A DNA stretch of 64,000 nt from Quillaja saponaria (taxonomy: Eukaryota; Streptophyta; Magnoliopsida; Fabales; Quillajaceae): assembly GCA_029379385.1 (NCBI GenBank), contig CM055610.1:19741422-19805421 (forward strand). Direction: 5' to 3'. The notes under the pieces were generated by a model that saw only the letters and a list, made by a program, of their open reading frames with translations, was not told the DNA's origin and ran no database searches. The translations under genes and the position numbers were made by a program. Below are positions 51,148 through 63,843 of the stretch, in pieces. Numbering within the stretch: position 1 is the first letter of the stretch; every line of letters begins with the position of its first letter.

Positions 51148-52562
51148 AATTATACGGGGATGAGCACATCCGCTTATATAGTCTTATTCACTTCTTTTGA
51201 GTAAAATTCTTAATAATCTTTTCAAGGAGGTATAAATTTCCTTTCAATTTAATAAACTCTATAACATTTGATTTCAAAATTGGATAATAACAAGAATCCA
51301 ATTTTAACCATTTGGGATTATCGAGACTAAAAAATATTATTACAAAATTTAATTTAACTAGGTCAGCTGACAATAATATAAAATTTAAACTCATTAAAGT
51401 TTTTGCGAATTAGATATTAAATTTCCTGCTACTCTTGTCTCAATCTATATATCCTCTAAAATTTCAAGATTGTCCCCCAATTACCTTAAAGTTAAAAGAT
51501 AAATAAATTGCGTAAACTATATTAGATGATGCCTAAGAAATAATCTTGCCCTATCACATAAGTAATTTTGAAGTACAATGAAAGATTTGAGAGTTTCTAG
51601 AATTAGAATATTTTCTAATCAATATGCAGTTACTAAAGTGTGAAGAACAAAAAAGTTCCACAAACTTTTGCATCTCTTTGCAATTAGTGATGTACGGTTG
51701 CTTGCTTATGACCTTCGTATATGTAGATTAAACCTCAAAATTTGATGTATTTGTACATTATTATTTTTTTTTTTAACATCAAATATACATCTATATTATA
51801 CTAAAAGTTTAAATATTCTTATAGGGTCCTCCTAAATTTTAGTTAATTTTTTAAATAAAAATGTCATAAAATACTCATGTATTTAGTTACTCATCTTTTT
51901 ATATTGGAGCTTTTGATGTTATTTTACAACAAAATTCAATTTGAAAAAAATAATAATAACTAGCTACTACTCACAATTCTATTATTAAATAAATGCTAAT
52001 TTTTCTTATAAATCAGTTACTTAATCTTTCTAATTCACGTCTTATTCATCTATATGTTATTCTAAATCAATCAATAAACTAAAAATAAATTGATAATAAA
52101 TTATTAAGAATATTTTGTAATTGTTATTTTTATTTTTTGTTTATATTAGAGGCTTTTGATGTCATTTTATAACAAAATTTAATTTAAAAATAATTAAAAA
52201 AATAATAAATAATTATCCACTACTCACACAATTCTATTACTAAATAAATACTAATTTTCTATTAATCCCGTTACTCAATCTTATTGCCTTCTTTCTCCTT
52301 CAGCCTTATTGATTTGCATGCTAAACTAAATCAATCAATAAAATTAAAAGAAAATTAATCATATATTCTTATAAAAAAATTATAATTATTTATTTATTAT
52401 TATTTTTTATTTTAAATTGAAAGAATTTTAAATATTTATTAAAAAAATAAAATAAGTGAGTACTGAATGGTATCATACATGGCCTTAATAGTTTGACGCC
52501 ATGAACGCATGTACAAGGCTCACAAGGGTGCCACTTACTTTTTGTCAATGTCAAGTATTTAA

Positions 52563-52568
<6 letters not shown>

Positions 52569-52595
<27 letters not shown>
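52569..52595. repeat. (CT)n microsatellite
   Basis: About 13 uninterrupted CT units in intergenic DNA. Confidence 0.95.
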
Positions 52596-54461
52596 AATCA
52601 TTTCAGTGTTTACAACTTTACATCCATGAGAATCCAAAAAGTGCCTTCAAGTTTGGGCCATGTAAAGGAGTGCATAGGACCCCCTCATGTACCAATACAA
52701 TTCCAATTACAATTTGTGTAAGAAGACAAAGCACTATGAGACAATTCACTCCAGCTGGTTTTCTGAAAACCCATCTCATCTCTTCACCTAATTACCAATT
52801 TCAATCCCCTCAAAGGCCAAATGCTCCTTAAAGAAATGACAATTTTGGAAACCTTGAAAAATTAAGTTCCAATTAAGGAACGCATGTACTTCTCAAAAAA
52901 AAACTTGCTCTATTTGTTTGTCGGCTTTTCTTGTTTTTAATTGAGATATGAGCCATCTTTCTATTTATTTAGTTTCCCTAAACTCATGAATCATGCCATT
53001 TCAACTTATTTCTCAAATCTCAATATTACAATTTTAACTTTTAGGTAAATGAATTAATTCCTTATTGTAATATCAAAATCTTTATGATCAAATGCACGTG
53101 TTTTGTTATTTATTTTCATAACTAAATTTTAACATATTAAAAAAGTTACTCAAATATTTTTTTAATACAAATGAATATACGTAAAAATAAATTGACTCAA
53201 AAATTTGTTCTCACTCATCATTATATTTTAACATGTTCTGATATTTTATGTTGAATATATAGTTATAACATCTCAAAGGCCACTAACATGACTTCGAACC
53301 CAAACCCTGAGCATGTACCAACTGAATCCAACCTTGGAGACAAAAGACTTGCATGTGTTTCGTTCATAATATAATATATATTTTCTTTCATATACGCGTA
53401 AAAGAGATCAAAACTTATTATTTTTTTATATATAAGATTTCAGCTTCAACTAGAAGTTGGGAGCTGCAAGAATATATTCCTTACATGAGAAGTCATCTTT
53501 AGATGCTAAGCTTGCCAAAGAAAAAATGACTTAATTCACTTCAGCTCCTCCATTACCAATTCCTCTATTCATCCTTTTTGTCATAAGTCAACTAAGTGTA
53601 AACCAATTAATGTCATCAAATTTTGCTTTGAATCAATTTGGCGGCTGGTACTTTATATTTCTGTCATCAGTAATTAAAAGAATCATCATCAATGATTCAC
53701 AAACATCACTCACACTACTGGCCAAAAAAGAATTAGGCACATTTCCGACCCAAATTGGTGGTGTGGCCAAAAATGACTATTTTCAATTAGAATTTTGCAA
53801 AACCAAATAGAAAGTATGTTCATTTTTTGTCTGCTAAAGTCCAATACATAATGGGGCTGCCAAGTGGTGTGACTTAGAAGCACCACATGTAGACAAATGA
53901 TTGGATCAAATAGGTTTCCATTGAAATGGACATCTAAAATGAGCTTTGTAAATGCACCTAATAAAGAAGGTTTTGTGATGTAGGTTCCTAGATAGAGATT
54001 TCCTTTATGAAAATTTCTTTTTTTCCCAATGTGGGAATTTAAGGTATTTTGTATTCTGTCATGTGAGCCAATAACAAGTGTACATTAAATATTCCACATT
54101 ACTCATTACCCAAAAGAAAGTAAAGGAAAGGAAAAGGAGCATATACTGCTCTCTTCTTTTTAAAGAGTTATGGTTGAAATTCTTTCCTGGTTTACTTTAC
54201 AGCCCAACTCCATGTTCCAACAATGGAGTTTCTTTCAATATTGAAAACTAATTGACCTTTTATGATGATTTTAAATTATACTTCTGAAAGAGAAATCCCT
54301 TCTATGAATGATTTGAATTAACACTACAAAAATTATTGATATTTATATATTCAAAATCATTCTTATACTTCACATAACAATTTTTATGTTATTTATATTT
54401 GAAATGGAAATTTTACAGTGTTGAAAATTTGAATTTGAATTACAATAGTAGAATATAAAAT

Positions 54462-54628
54462 TTAGCGCAACGGTAAGTTGTTCCTTTGGTGACTTGTAGG
54501 TCATGGATTAGAGGCGTGGAAACAGCCTCTTTGCAGAAATGTAAGGGAAATGCTGCTTACATGTGCGCCCACCCTCCCCCTATCCCGCAATAGCCGAGGA
54601 GCACTTTGTACACCGGGTGAGCCCTATT
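54462..54628 (+). mobile_element. Degenerate Au-type SINE
   Basis: tagcgcaacggtaagttg matches a tRNA-type A box. The B-box region (gtcatggattagaggcgtgg) is followed by aaacagcctctttgcagaaa, which is a signature of the widespread plant Au SINE. The distal part (cccaccctccccctatcccg, then caccgggtgagccct) also follows the Au consensus as I remember it. The piece is mutated but close to full length. Au SINEs depend on a partner LINE and have no coding capacity. No target duplication was confirmed. Confidence 0.75.
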
Positions 54629-57600
54629 CAAATGATACAACCTCTGTTACAAATGAGAAATAACCCTTAAATATTTATGAAAAAAACTTTTTATGCATTA
54701 CCAGAAAATAAGTATTTATTCTGTTGATAATAATCCCTAAGTCAGTTTGTCATATGACATTAGTGTCTCAAGTTTTATGAAAAAAAGTTACAACTTACAA
54801 TGACTGTGCATTTAAATAGACAAAAAAGAAAAAAAGAAAAAAGAAGAAGAAGAAGAAGTAGAAGAAAAGCACCATCTGACTTTTACTTAGAAGTTCCAAA
54901 TAATTATTTGAAAAGAAAAATTAACTAGGCACTTACTTTAAGTCAGCATTTTTTCCCTTTCATTTCTTGTAATCAAAGGCTTATATTCTTTTATGCTTTC
55001 AGTTTGAAAAAATGAAAAAGTTTTGGTTGAAACTTTAAAAACATTGTTTGATAAATAGAAATTGCAATATGGAGGAATAGGCCTCACCACCACATTCAAA
55101 CAGAATTTGAATCATTTTTTTTTTTGTCAAATTGGAAAACAGAATCTATCTTTCTTCCTTTTACAGCTAATTATTCAAAATTAATATTTCTTTCTTCTTA
55201 TGAAGTTTATTCAGAAGAAAAAATAATTAACAATATCATAATGAAGTGGCTTCTTAATTACATCTTGGGTGATGCAATAATGTTTGGATTTTTTTATTGA
55301 GCCTGTGTCAACTTGAGATTTTGATAAAGGGATTAGAGGGGACCTCTCATTGGGCATGCATATATATAGCAACTGCATTCACTTTAGTCCATATTATTAT
55401 AGAACAAAGTAATTGTCACTTCAGTTAAGATTATATATTTATCTCTTAAGATTAAGAAACTTTTTTAGTTTTAAACCAACTAGATCTTGTATGAGATCTT
55501 TAAAATCTAAACCAGCTAATCCATTTCATGCTTTTGTGGAGAAACCGGCAAATCCTACTAGGCATTTGAAAAGGACTTCATTTTCTATAAAATGTAAACA
55601 ACCATAGTCAGCAAAGTAGGCTCACTAGGCACTTCACAAGTTAGAAACTTTGATAGTTTTTTTTTTTTAAACCAGCTAGACGGATAGTTTATATTGAGCA
55701 TAAATTAGGTATAGAAGGATACTTATCAAAGAAAATATCTTCTTCTTTTTTTTTTTTCTTTTTTTTTTGGAATTTCTCTCTTCTACTCAACTTTAATTTT
55801 ATATTAATTAGAGTCGGCAACCTGAAACATGTTTTCAATTAAATCACATCAATTCAATGTGTAGTTTTTGATGATGCCTACAATCGTATCATTTTCAAGA
55901 ATTTATTTCTACGTAATTTTGGGTCTCCCTTGAACCTATCTAATCCTTTATACGTATCACATATTTATGTATTAGGTATTCACATACCAGGTACTCACAT
56001 TTTTTGTAACTAGAACATATCATTATCTCTATTTGAATATCTCCAAATCACAATAAACAGTTCGTTCTCATTTGATCTCTGAGAATGATAAAATTATTAC
56101 AAATAAATAAACTTCATTTTTGGTGCAAAGGAAAATAGAATTTCTATTGAATCTTCACTATCTAATTCAAAATGCCAATTATTTCAACCAAAGCTATAAA
56201 AAAATATTGGTCATTGCAACTTTTCTTACGAAAGAAAATAAAAACTTTCATTAATATAAATGTCAAACGGCATTTTAAAAAAAGTAAATAGATCGAAATA
56301 CTTGCAGATCTAACATCAAAATATAAATTCTATTTTTTTTTCACTAACTAGAATTCAGATTTTAACTTTACCCTTTAGATGTGTATCACCATAAAAAATA
56401 AATAACAAATTACAAAGATCTCCACCACATATACTTCAACAATCGAAAAGCAATTGTTGAAATAGAATATGCAAACTTAAATGTATGGTGGACATGCATT
56501 AAACTGTATAATCTTGGGTCCATGGAATAGGGAGGATTCTATTTTATAAGATAATATTTTAATTTGTAGAGGATATTTTATAAGATAGTTAGAACGAAGC
56601 CATGGTTGAAATACAGTAAAAAGGACCAAATTAATAGTTTATATTTAATTATAATATTTTTAGGCTGTAAGAAAAAGTTTAAATATTACTTAGCCTTAAT
56701 TAATTATGACTTGGTCAATATATATATAATTATAAACACTTCTTTCTCTATGTCTCGTTTTTATGTGTGGTTTTTATCTCACTCAACAATCTTAACATCT
56801 CCATTTTCAATTCCTATAGGAGAAGCTTAAGAATACAATTTCAATTTTATATTCATTGTCCACCATAGTTACCAGCAACCACCACCCCTCACCTTAATTC
56901 TGTCGAAAATTGTCAAAAATGATAATGATTATTATTAGAGATTAAAATCATAATTAGAGTCTGAAACTATTGAAGATAATTACCATTGTTAAAATTCATC
57001 AAAAAGGTAAAATACCATCACCGATTGTTGCCAATACATACAAGTTTTGTAAACTAGTTCGGGACATTGTTGGAATTACAATTTTAATTGAAAATCTTGT
57101 AAACTTTTATGGAATCCAAACTTATAATTAAATTACAGTTCTAATTTTTAAGGAAAAAGGATTTAGTCTCCTAATATTTCTTTTTATTTCTGTTTTTTTC
57201 TTTTAATTCTAGTGTCCAAATATGGCCAGATCTGCTGACTTCTAAAGCACGTTGATATTCCTACAATGTCTTGCGGACTATACACGTAGAACAAGGGCGC
57301 GTAGCAAATGCCACCTCTGCGCATTGGCAACTTGGCTTGACACTGAGTCTGGGTGTTGGGTACTGATGGTATTGAATGACTGATCATCGGTGTACAGCCC
57401 ACAAATACTGGCTTGGTGCAATTCACCTCTGCAAATTGTAATATAAAATTATTAATCACATTATCTTTATATATATATATAATATTTTACTTTTATTCAC
57501 AAATTCAGTGCAAAAGCTTTTAAATTAGTATTTTTTTGTTCTTACCAAAACAACAAAATGTTGCTTGGTGAGATTTTTTTAATTAAATTAAAAACATAAA

Positions 57601-58000
57601 ATTCTATATAAGTAATTTTGAAAAGGATTGTGCTAATTACATATTAAAATTAGTTCTATTCTCTGAATTGTGTTGCTCACATTTGAGATCATATATGGGA
57701 GAAATAATTCAAATTATTAGTATTCTTTAGTTATAACCATTAAAGTACTCCTCTCATAACCACATAAGAAAACTTATGTACATGCTTAGTCAATAGTCAT
57801 ATTATATATTGTCATTAATGTAAATTTCAGTTTTTTTTGGTAAAAAAAACATAACATTTTATTTAGAGTATGCTCAAAAATTAAAATATATATATTATTT
57901 TTAGATAACAGTAATGAACAAATATTTTATAAGAGCATGACAAGAGACATGGGGACAGTGCATTATAAAATGATGATGTCCTTTTCCCCACTTTGTCCTT
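54629..58000. other. Intergenic region upstream of the CCT gene
   Basis: AT-rich DNA with long A and T runs. It contains a possible micro-insertion at 55652-55690 and an isolated cysteine-containing open frame at about 57203-57431 listed separately. The promoter of the CCT gene should lie at the right end. Confidence 0.4.
57203..57431 (-). other. Unrecognised cysteine-containing open frame, possible lone exon or gene fragment
   Basis: On the minus strand an acceptor-like tttgcag precedes about 75 codons of distinctly less AT-rich sequence, with NCTKP, GCTPM, QCQAK, GICYAP and STCFR. It has a stop near 57184. No upstream exon could be identified. I do not recognise the family. It may be the final exon of a small cysteine-rich protein gene whose first exon I cannot see, or a pseudogene fragment. 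Confidence 0.25.
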
Positions 58001-58089
58001 ATTATATAGTTTCTTGCATCATCTCTCACAAGTCCTAATATGTACTCTAATTGCTGCCCCTGCTATTGGAGTCTATTATAATATAAATT
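58001..58089 (+). promoter_or_regulatory. Putative core promoter of the CCT gene
   Basis: Two TATA-like elements, attatatagt (58001-58010) and tataatataaatt (about 58077-58089), lie 190-275 bases upstream of the start codon. The DNA between them and the ATG is pyrimidine-rich as in plant leaders. Which one is used cannot be told. Confidence 0.35.
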
Positions 58090-58276
58090 CTCTGTCCATA
58101 TGGTCCTGAATCATCAAAGCTCAGACCAACCAACACAATTGCTTTCTCTCTGCATTTTGGCTGCTCTATTTCAGTGTGCTTGTGTTACTGTCGTTTTGCT
58201 CTGATTTCTGGGGAAATAACTTTTTGTGAAGAACTTCTTGTTTCTCTTTGAAGCTTTGAGTTTAAGTGCGTGAGAA

Positions 58277-61200
58277 ATGTATGCAGAGACTGGTCTTTTG
58301 TTTCCATACTTTCAGAATTTCTCGCAAGAGCTTCAACAACTTGAGGAATACTGCAAAACCCAGAAGTCTAATGCTTCAATGGTAGTATCTCTCTCCTACT
58401 CTGTTTACTTCTTTTTTACGAATTTGGCTTCCTCCTCTATCTGGGCTCTGTTGATCTGCATTTGTTTGATTGCCCATGATCTGAACTTCTAGAAAGTTGG
58501 GATTTTTCTTTCTCTTTCTTTTTCCTTTTTTCCATTTTGTGCTCTGCTGTGCTTTTTGTTATATAAACTGATTCCTGTTTTCCTTCTGAGAAAATGGAAT
58601 TGTGTCTCGCAAAGTCAATTGCGCTTTCTGTGTACCCGTCTATCAATTTGCAGTTAGGGTTTTAAGTCTTTACAGTTGTTTCCTGAGATTTTTACTTATT
58701 TCTGTAATTTGTATTTCCTGTTTTGATTGCTGAAACGAATGGAGGAAAAGTGATAGTTCATCAAATAAATTTCTGGAAGATGGGAATCTAAATTTTTTTT
58801 TTTTCCAAGTCCCCTTCAATGTTTCCTCATAGCATAAATGGAAACAGCTGGACTTAGCTTTATATGCTGGATCCGGAAAAGGATAGTCGCAAAAGAAAAG
58901 AAATGAGGGTATAAGTGGAAAACACTTTCTAAGGCATAATTCCGTGTTCTATTATCTTTCTTGCACTTTCTTGATAGTTCTGATGTGAACCCTTTTTTTT
59001 TTTCTATAAGAAGATGTGAAATCAATAGATTTTTTTTTTTTGTTTTGGTAAGAAGATGTGATCTCATAGCTGGATTTGTCTCTTTACACCTCTCTCAGAG
59101 AGATTAAAGAGAACAAAGTCATCTTTTAGCCTTTTCTTTTGGGTAAGAAAGAAGTTGGCGGCAAAAGGGATTAGTTAATGTTGAACATAATTAGTAGTTT
59201 TTGTCTTCTTGGTTTTGTCGGCTGCTTAATCTAGTTGGAGAAATTAAGAAGAGAGAAACTCTCTTGTTTAGGATGATGTACTAATTCTCTTTTCGCAGTC
59301 TGCCTTTGCTATAAATAGGTTATCTTCAATGTGTTCGTTGGTGACTTGTAACCAAGTTTTTGGGTAGGGCTTGTATGATATCAAGGGAATTGCATAGACA
59401 AAAATGGATCTTTGACATGGCTACATTTTTTCTGTCTTTTGTGTTTAATGGTAAAATTGGGTGGTGCAAATGAATTATGGAATACCAAGAACCTGTTTAC
59501 TTATGGAATATATAAAAAATTCCATTTTGCATCTCCAAATAATTGGGTTGAAGACAACTAAAAGTATGTAGAAGTGGTAGAGTGTATAATAGAAAATTGT
59601 TCTCCACAACTAGACGGCTTAAGTGCGTCTAAAGTTTACTCCAAATTTTGATCAGACTGATTGTATATAGTCAGTCCTGGTTTATTGTAGGCTTTCATTT
59701 CTTGGGTGAATTTCTTTGGTTACAGCAAGATTTGGATTTTTGAGGAACTTATGTCCACTCTTTCAAACTGGTTGTATTTGATGATGGTGTGAAGATAACC
59801 AAGCTACTTAAGATGGACTTAACAGTGACTTGTTTGAGTTCAACTCGATTACCTGCAACTTAAGTCAGTCTGATTTTGCCATTCTCAATAAACAACCTAC
59901 CGAAAAATTACTTTCAATTACTTAAGATCACAAAGTTATTGAACCAATCATAATCACCCTAATTCTCAGCTTGTTTACTTGTGGACTCAATCTCGGACGC
60001 CAGGCTCACCCATCAAAACCTAGATTCCAAACTTCTGCTTTTCCCGTGTAACATGGGTTTTTAAATCAAAAGCATCTCAATTGTAAGACTTACACGAGGC
60101 TTCTGCAACGTGGCATAAATTTGGTTTCGAACTTTGTATGTGTGTTTAGCTGCATCATTCTCAACAAGTACTGAGATTCAAAGGTTCTATGCATCATAAG
60201 CTTTGGCGCTTTTTAGCTTCTACTATTTCATTCTGCTATAGGAATTACTGTGATACTACATACTTAAAGTCTGTTTCACAAACCTCAACATTTTCAATAG
60301 ATAACTCTTGAAATCTAAGCACCCAATTGTGCTATGTTGCTGGAAGATAGCATTTTTCTCTCTTAGAGGATAGACTTAATGTTGTTTCTTTTTCTGTTGG
60401 CCTCTGAAAATAATAGGAACAACCTCTAATTGGTCCAATCTATAAAGCACGTTTCTATTGGATGGATAAGAAGTATTGTTTGCATTTTTTGTCTCTTCCA
60501 GTTCTTTTGTGAATTGGATGGTTGTTGGCTTTTAATACCATTTTGCAGATGTAGTGCAACAGCTTAGCCATTGCAAGTTTAGCATCATCAATCTCATTGG
60601 TATGGCCCATCCATGGGAGAGTTCTTTGTTTCAAATATGCACCAGTTATGGTGGTCTAGAATATGTAACCTTGTTCTGGTAAACTTTTTGCGATATCCCT
60701 TTTGAGAAACAAGACCATGATAATGTATAGCTAAGTATTGAAGGTTCTGTTATTCTAAGATATCATTAACTTCAACCTGTCTTTTCTGTTTTTCTTCTTT
60801 CCCCATCTCCATGACTTTAATCTCTCAGAACACAGACAGACTTCAGTGTGATTTTAGTAAACTACGCATGCATGTTTGTTCCTTTTACAACCCGCAAATC
60901 CCATGCTAATCTTTTTCTTGTATTATTACAATCATATTATTGTAAATTTGTCCCCATCGTCAACATCATCTACGCTTGTTTTCAATTGCTAGAACATAAA
61001 GTAGTAGTTGGTTATTACTGCTTATTGATCAGCTTTGTCCATGTTTATGTTGTAAAGTTAATTTCTATATTTACAGATCATTTTCATCAACCAGTCTGAC
61101 ACGATGTAACCTCTGAGGTCTTCTAGTTAGTTTAAATTTCTTGCTTATATCTATTTTACATCTAGTGTTTTTAATCACTTTCCCCCCATCTACTGCAGAA

Positions 61201-63843
61201 TGACCTGGTTCAGGCCTCTATCATATCGGAATATGAGTACGGGTTGGGAGGTGAAGGGGATCTGTTCAAAGCTCCTGAGCCTGTCATTGAAGAACCAGTG
61301 ATGGACCTGGATCCCATGACAGCAGCCATGTCTATGATATCTTCTGGGGAAGATGTCATCTCTCCACAGGGGCTAAAAGCCACCGATATTGATTCGTTTC
61401 AAAATGAGCAGCTTTTGAGTGAGGTATTCTATGAGTGCAAGAAAGATCTCTTGGAAAAAGCATCATTACAATCACCACTTTCAGATATCCTAGATATCAA
61501 GATTCCTGTTTTGAGGATAGATGAAAACCAAATTCAAGAAGACAAACCACTTCCTGATTTACCCTTCCAGAAAAGTGTCAGTTCAGGATGTTTGAGCGCA
61601 ATGGACTGGATGCAAGGAGCTGCAGTAAAACCTGCTTTTTTGGAATTTTCAGGAATGGATTTCAGTGTAGATTATGGGATGCGCAGGGCATTTAGTGAAG
61701 GAGACATTAAGGTCAGACTAACTCACTCAAATATTTTGTTTTACATGCTTTTGTATTTGACACTGTTGATAATAGTGGTTGAATTACATCCTTGTACAAT
61801 GGAGCAACATCCACGTTAGAAATTTGCAAAAATGATAAGAACAAGCTATGACTACTATATACATGAAATTGACTTTGGTTCTTTTGTTTTGAAACAAAAT
61901 AGTGGTCTGTTTCTATTCTTGTCTAGGCCAAATAAATATACGAGAGACTGATTAAAAGAAAATTTGATACTTTACTACACAAAAATGGTTTTTGTAAGAC
62001 ATCTTAGGACTGTTCTTACTTAGAACTCTCTTCAACATGCTAAATATAGACTTCAGGTACCTTTTGAGCTTACTTGAAATCAGTGTTATCAAAGGCGGGC
62101 GCAAACCCCCTCGCCTATGCACCTCTAAAGGTGGGCGCTAACACTAAGGCGCTGCCTAGGCACACTAGGCACGCATGCCTTTTCCATATTCTGAGGCGCC
62201 ATGAGGCTCACACAAGGCAAACATATGGCGCAGCAAGTTATTTTTTTTCAAAAAAAAAAAACTCTGCAGTTTTTCTTTTTGAGTAAAACTCTTCAGTTTT
62301 TAAGTTTCCTCATAATTAGGAAAAGTTAAACATTGGAAGAGTCCTAATAGAAATCTGAAAGGTGCCTACAACATTAAAAAAAAAAAAAAAAAAAAAAACC
62401 CTAACTCGGCCACTGAAGCAAAATTCTGATTCAAGCAGCTTACAGACTGAAGACTAAGCTTCCCTGTTCCCTAGCCAAAAAACAGAGCATATTTTCAGTG
62501 TAAGTCTGCCTATTATCTATCATATTTTTCAATTACTTTATCAATCTTCTTCATCTTCTGCTTATTCTAATCCCTGCTTAGTCTAATCTCTCCTATTGTA
62601 CAAAAAGCAGAGCATTTGGTGTTAGGTTTTACATGCTGTAAGTTTGGAATCATTGTAGGTAGATTTTTTTTTTTTATTAGATATGTGCCTAACTTTGCTA
62701 AGGCGCGCACCTGCGCTTTGTGCCTAGGCTCTAGGGACCCCTAGCACCTAGGTGCACCTTGAGCCTTTGATAACACTGCTTGAAATACATCGTGAAAAAT
62801 CTCTGCATAGGCAGACAAACAAGAAAGAGAATGGCTGCATGACCTGAAGTTGTTTGCAACTTTTTGCTCTAAAATTTTGGCAGCCTTTGCTAATAGTATA
62901 AATGGGGTTCCTTTAGCAATGCCACCAAGTTCTGTTAATTCAAGTTGAAGCATGCACCTGCCACCTTTTATTTCAAGGCCAACTAAAATTCAGCAGGAGT
63001 AGTGCAACCATAATACATCAAACATTCCATAAGAGATTGAATCCTCTGTCAAAAGCTGTGCATGATCTATATGATATTGACTTGTTCTTTAGGCTACACA
63101 TGAGACTGCCTCTTCATGGAACCTGCATTTTGAATAAAATGCTGACACTTTTTAAACTTGTCTTCCAGTTTTGCTTGGTTTTCATATTTAACTTATAATA
63201 GCCTGTAAAAAGAAAAAAAGGTTCCTACATGCTTCTTCAAATTTTCAAGCAAACAACATATTTCTTTTCCATCCATTAAGTTCCATTAGATGTTATTTGA
63301 GTTCTCACGTACTGTTTGTTCCTGATGTGTGACAGTGCATACTGCATAGTAATCAATGCAAAGACTAGTTCCTTTAGTTGAGTTTGATGAATTCCGGCAC
63401 TTGTCTGTCTCCATCCCTCTCTCTGTCTTCTTTTTAATTGTGAAAAAGGGCACAAAACTAGATAGTTTTTACCTCAGCATAATGCTTCAATTCATAAAGT
63501 AACAAGAACCGAATATGATACGACTCACAATTTTTTCAGTTTTTTCACTCGTGGATGGTAAAAACCACCACATTCTAGTGACTCATTTTTAAAGCAACAC
63601 ACCACATTTATAGCTTTGTAATGCAGTCTATGGACTGAGAAATCTAGAGATTTCTGGCCATTTCCACTGGATGGGGCATTGATTAATGAGTTTTTATGAC
63701 AGACACTCGGAAATGGTAATCTTATCCAGTCTCCTGTTGAGCGTCCCTTGATTATCAGCAACTACACCAGAGAGGATCGCCGGGAAAAGCTCTCCAGATA
63801 TAGGAATAAGAAGACAAAGAGGAACTTTGGCAGGAAGATCAAG
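58277..63843 (+). CDS. CCT-motif family transcriptional regulator (partial, runs off the window)
   Basis: Three exons are visible: 58277-58381, 61199-61711 and 63703-63843, all phase 0 with GT-AG borders, giving 253 residues so far. The protein starts MYAETGLLFPYF, continues with an acidic region (DLFKAPEPVIEEPVMDLDP) and conserved blocks such as LLSEVFYECKKDLLEKA and MRRAFSEGDIK. It then enters the CCT motif at residue 229 with REDRREKLSRYRNKKTKR and FGRKIK. The rest of the motif and the stop lie beyond base 64000. CCT proteins without B-boxes (CMF group, for example ASML2-like) are nuclear and control flowering, sugar response or similar programmes. The CCT motif mediates DNA and NF-Y binding. 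Intron 1 is 2.8 kb and intron 2 carries a hAT element. The exact orthologue needs a search. Confidence 0.88.
59007..59061. repeat. Poly(T) micro-insertion with flanking repeats in CCT intron 1
   Basis: taagaagatgtga occurs at 59007-59019 and 59049-59061, and similarity continues loosely for about 10 bases beyond each. The intervening part ends in a T run plus gttttgg. The layout resembles the other micro-insertions. Confidence 0.45.
62081..62778. mobile_element. Non-autonomous hAT-type element in CCT intron 2
   Basis: The element begins cagtgttatcaaaggc and ends with the exact inverted copy gcctttgataacactg, 16 bases. It is flanked by the identical 8-base repeat cttgaaat at 62073-62080 and 62779-62786. 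An 8-base duplication and CAGTG ends are diagnostic of the hAT superfamily. Both subterminal regions are GC-rich with repeated cctaggc and aggcgc words, as expected for transposase binding sites. The 698-base interior contains a run of about 25 A and no transposase frame, so movement would need a transposase from elsewhere. The perfect ends suggest fairly recent insertion. Confidence 0.88.

Larger units (their letters stand above)
46750..54460. other. Gene-poor AT-rich region
   Basis: After the 3' region of the NudC gene no supported gene occurs. The stretch holds a micro-insertion at 51099-51147 and a (CT)n run at 52569-52595. A less AT-rich patch at about 49020-49215 is open in both directions with no recognisable product. 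Open frames such as 49652-49867 and 53610-53810 show no domain or codon bias. Confidence 0.4.
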
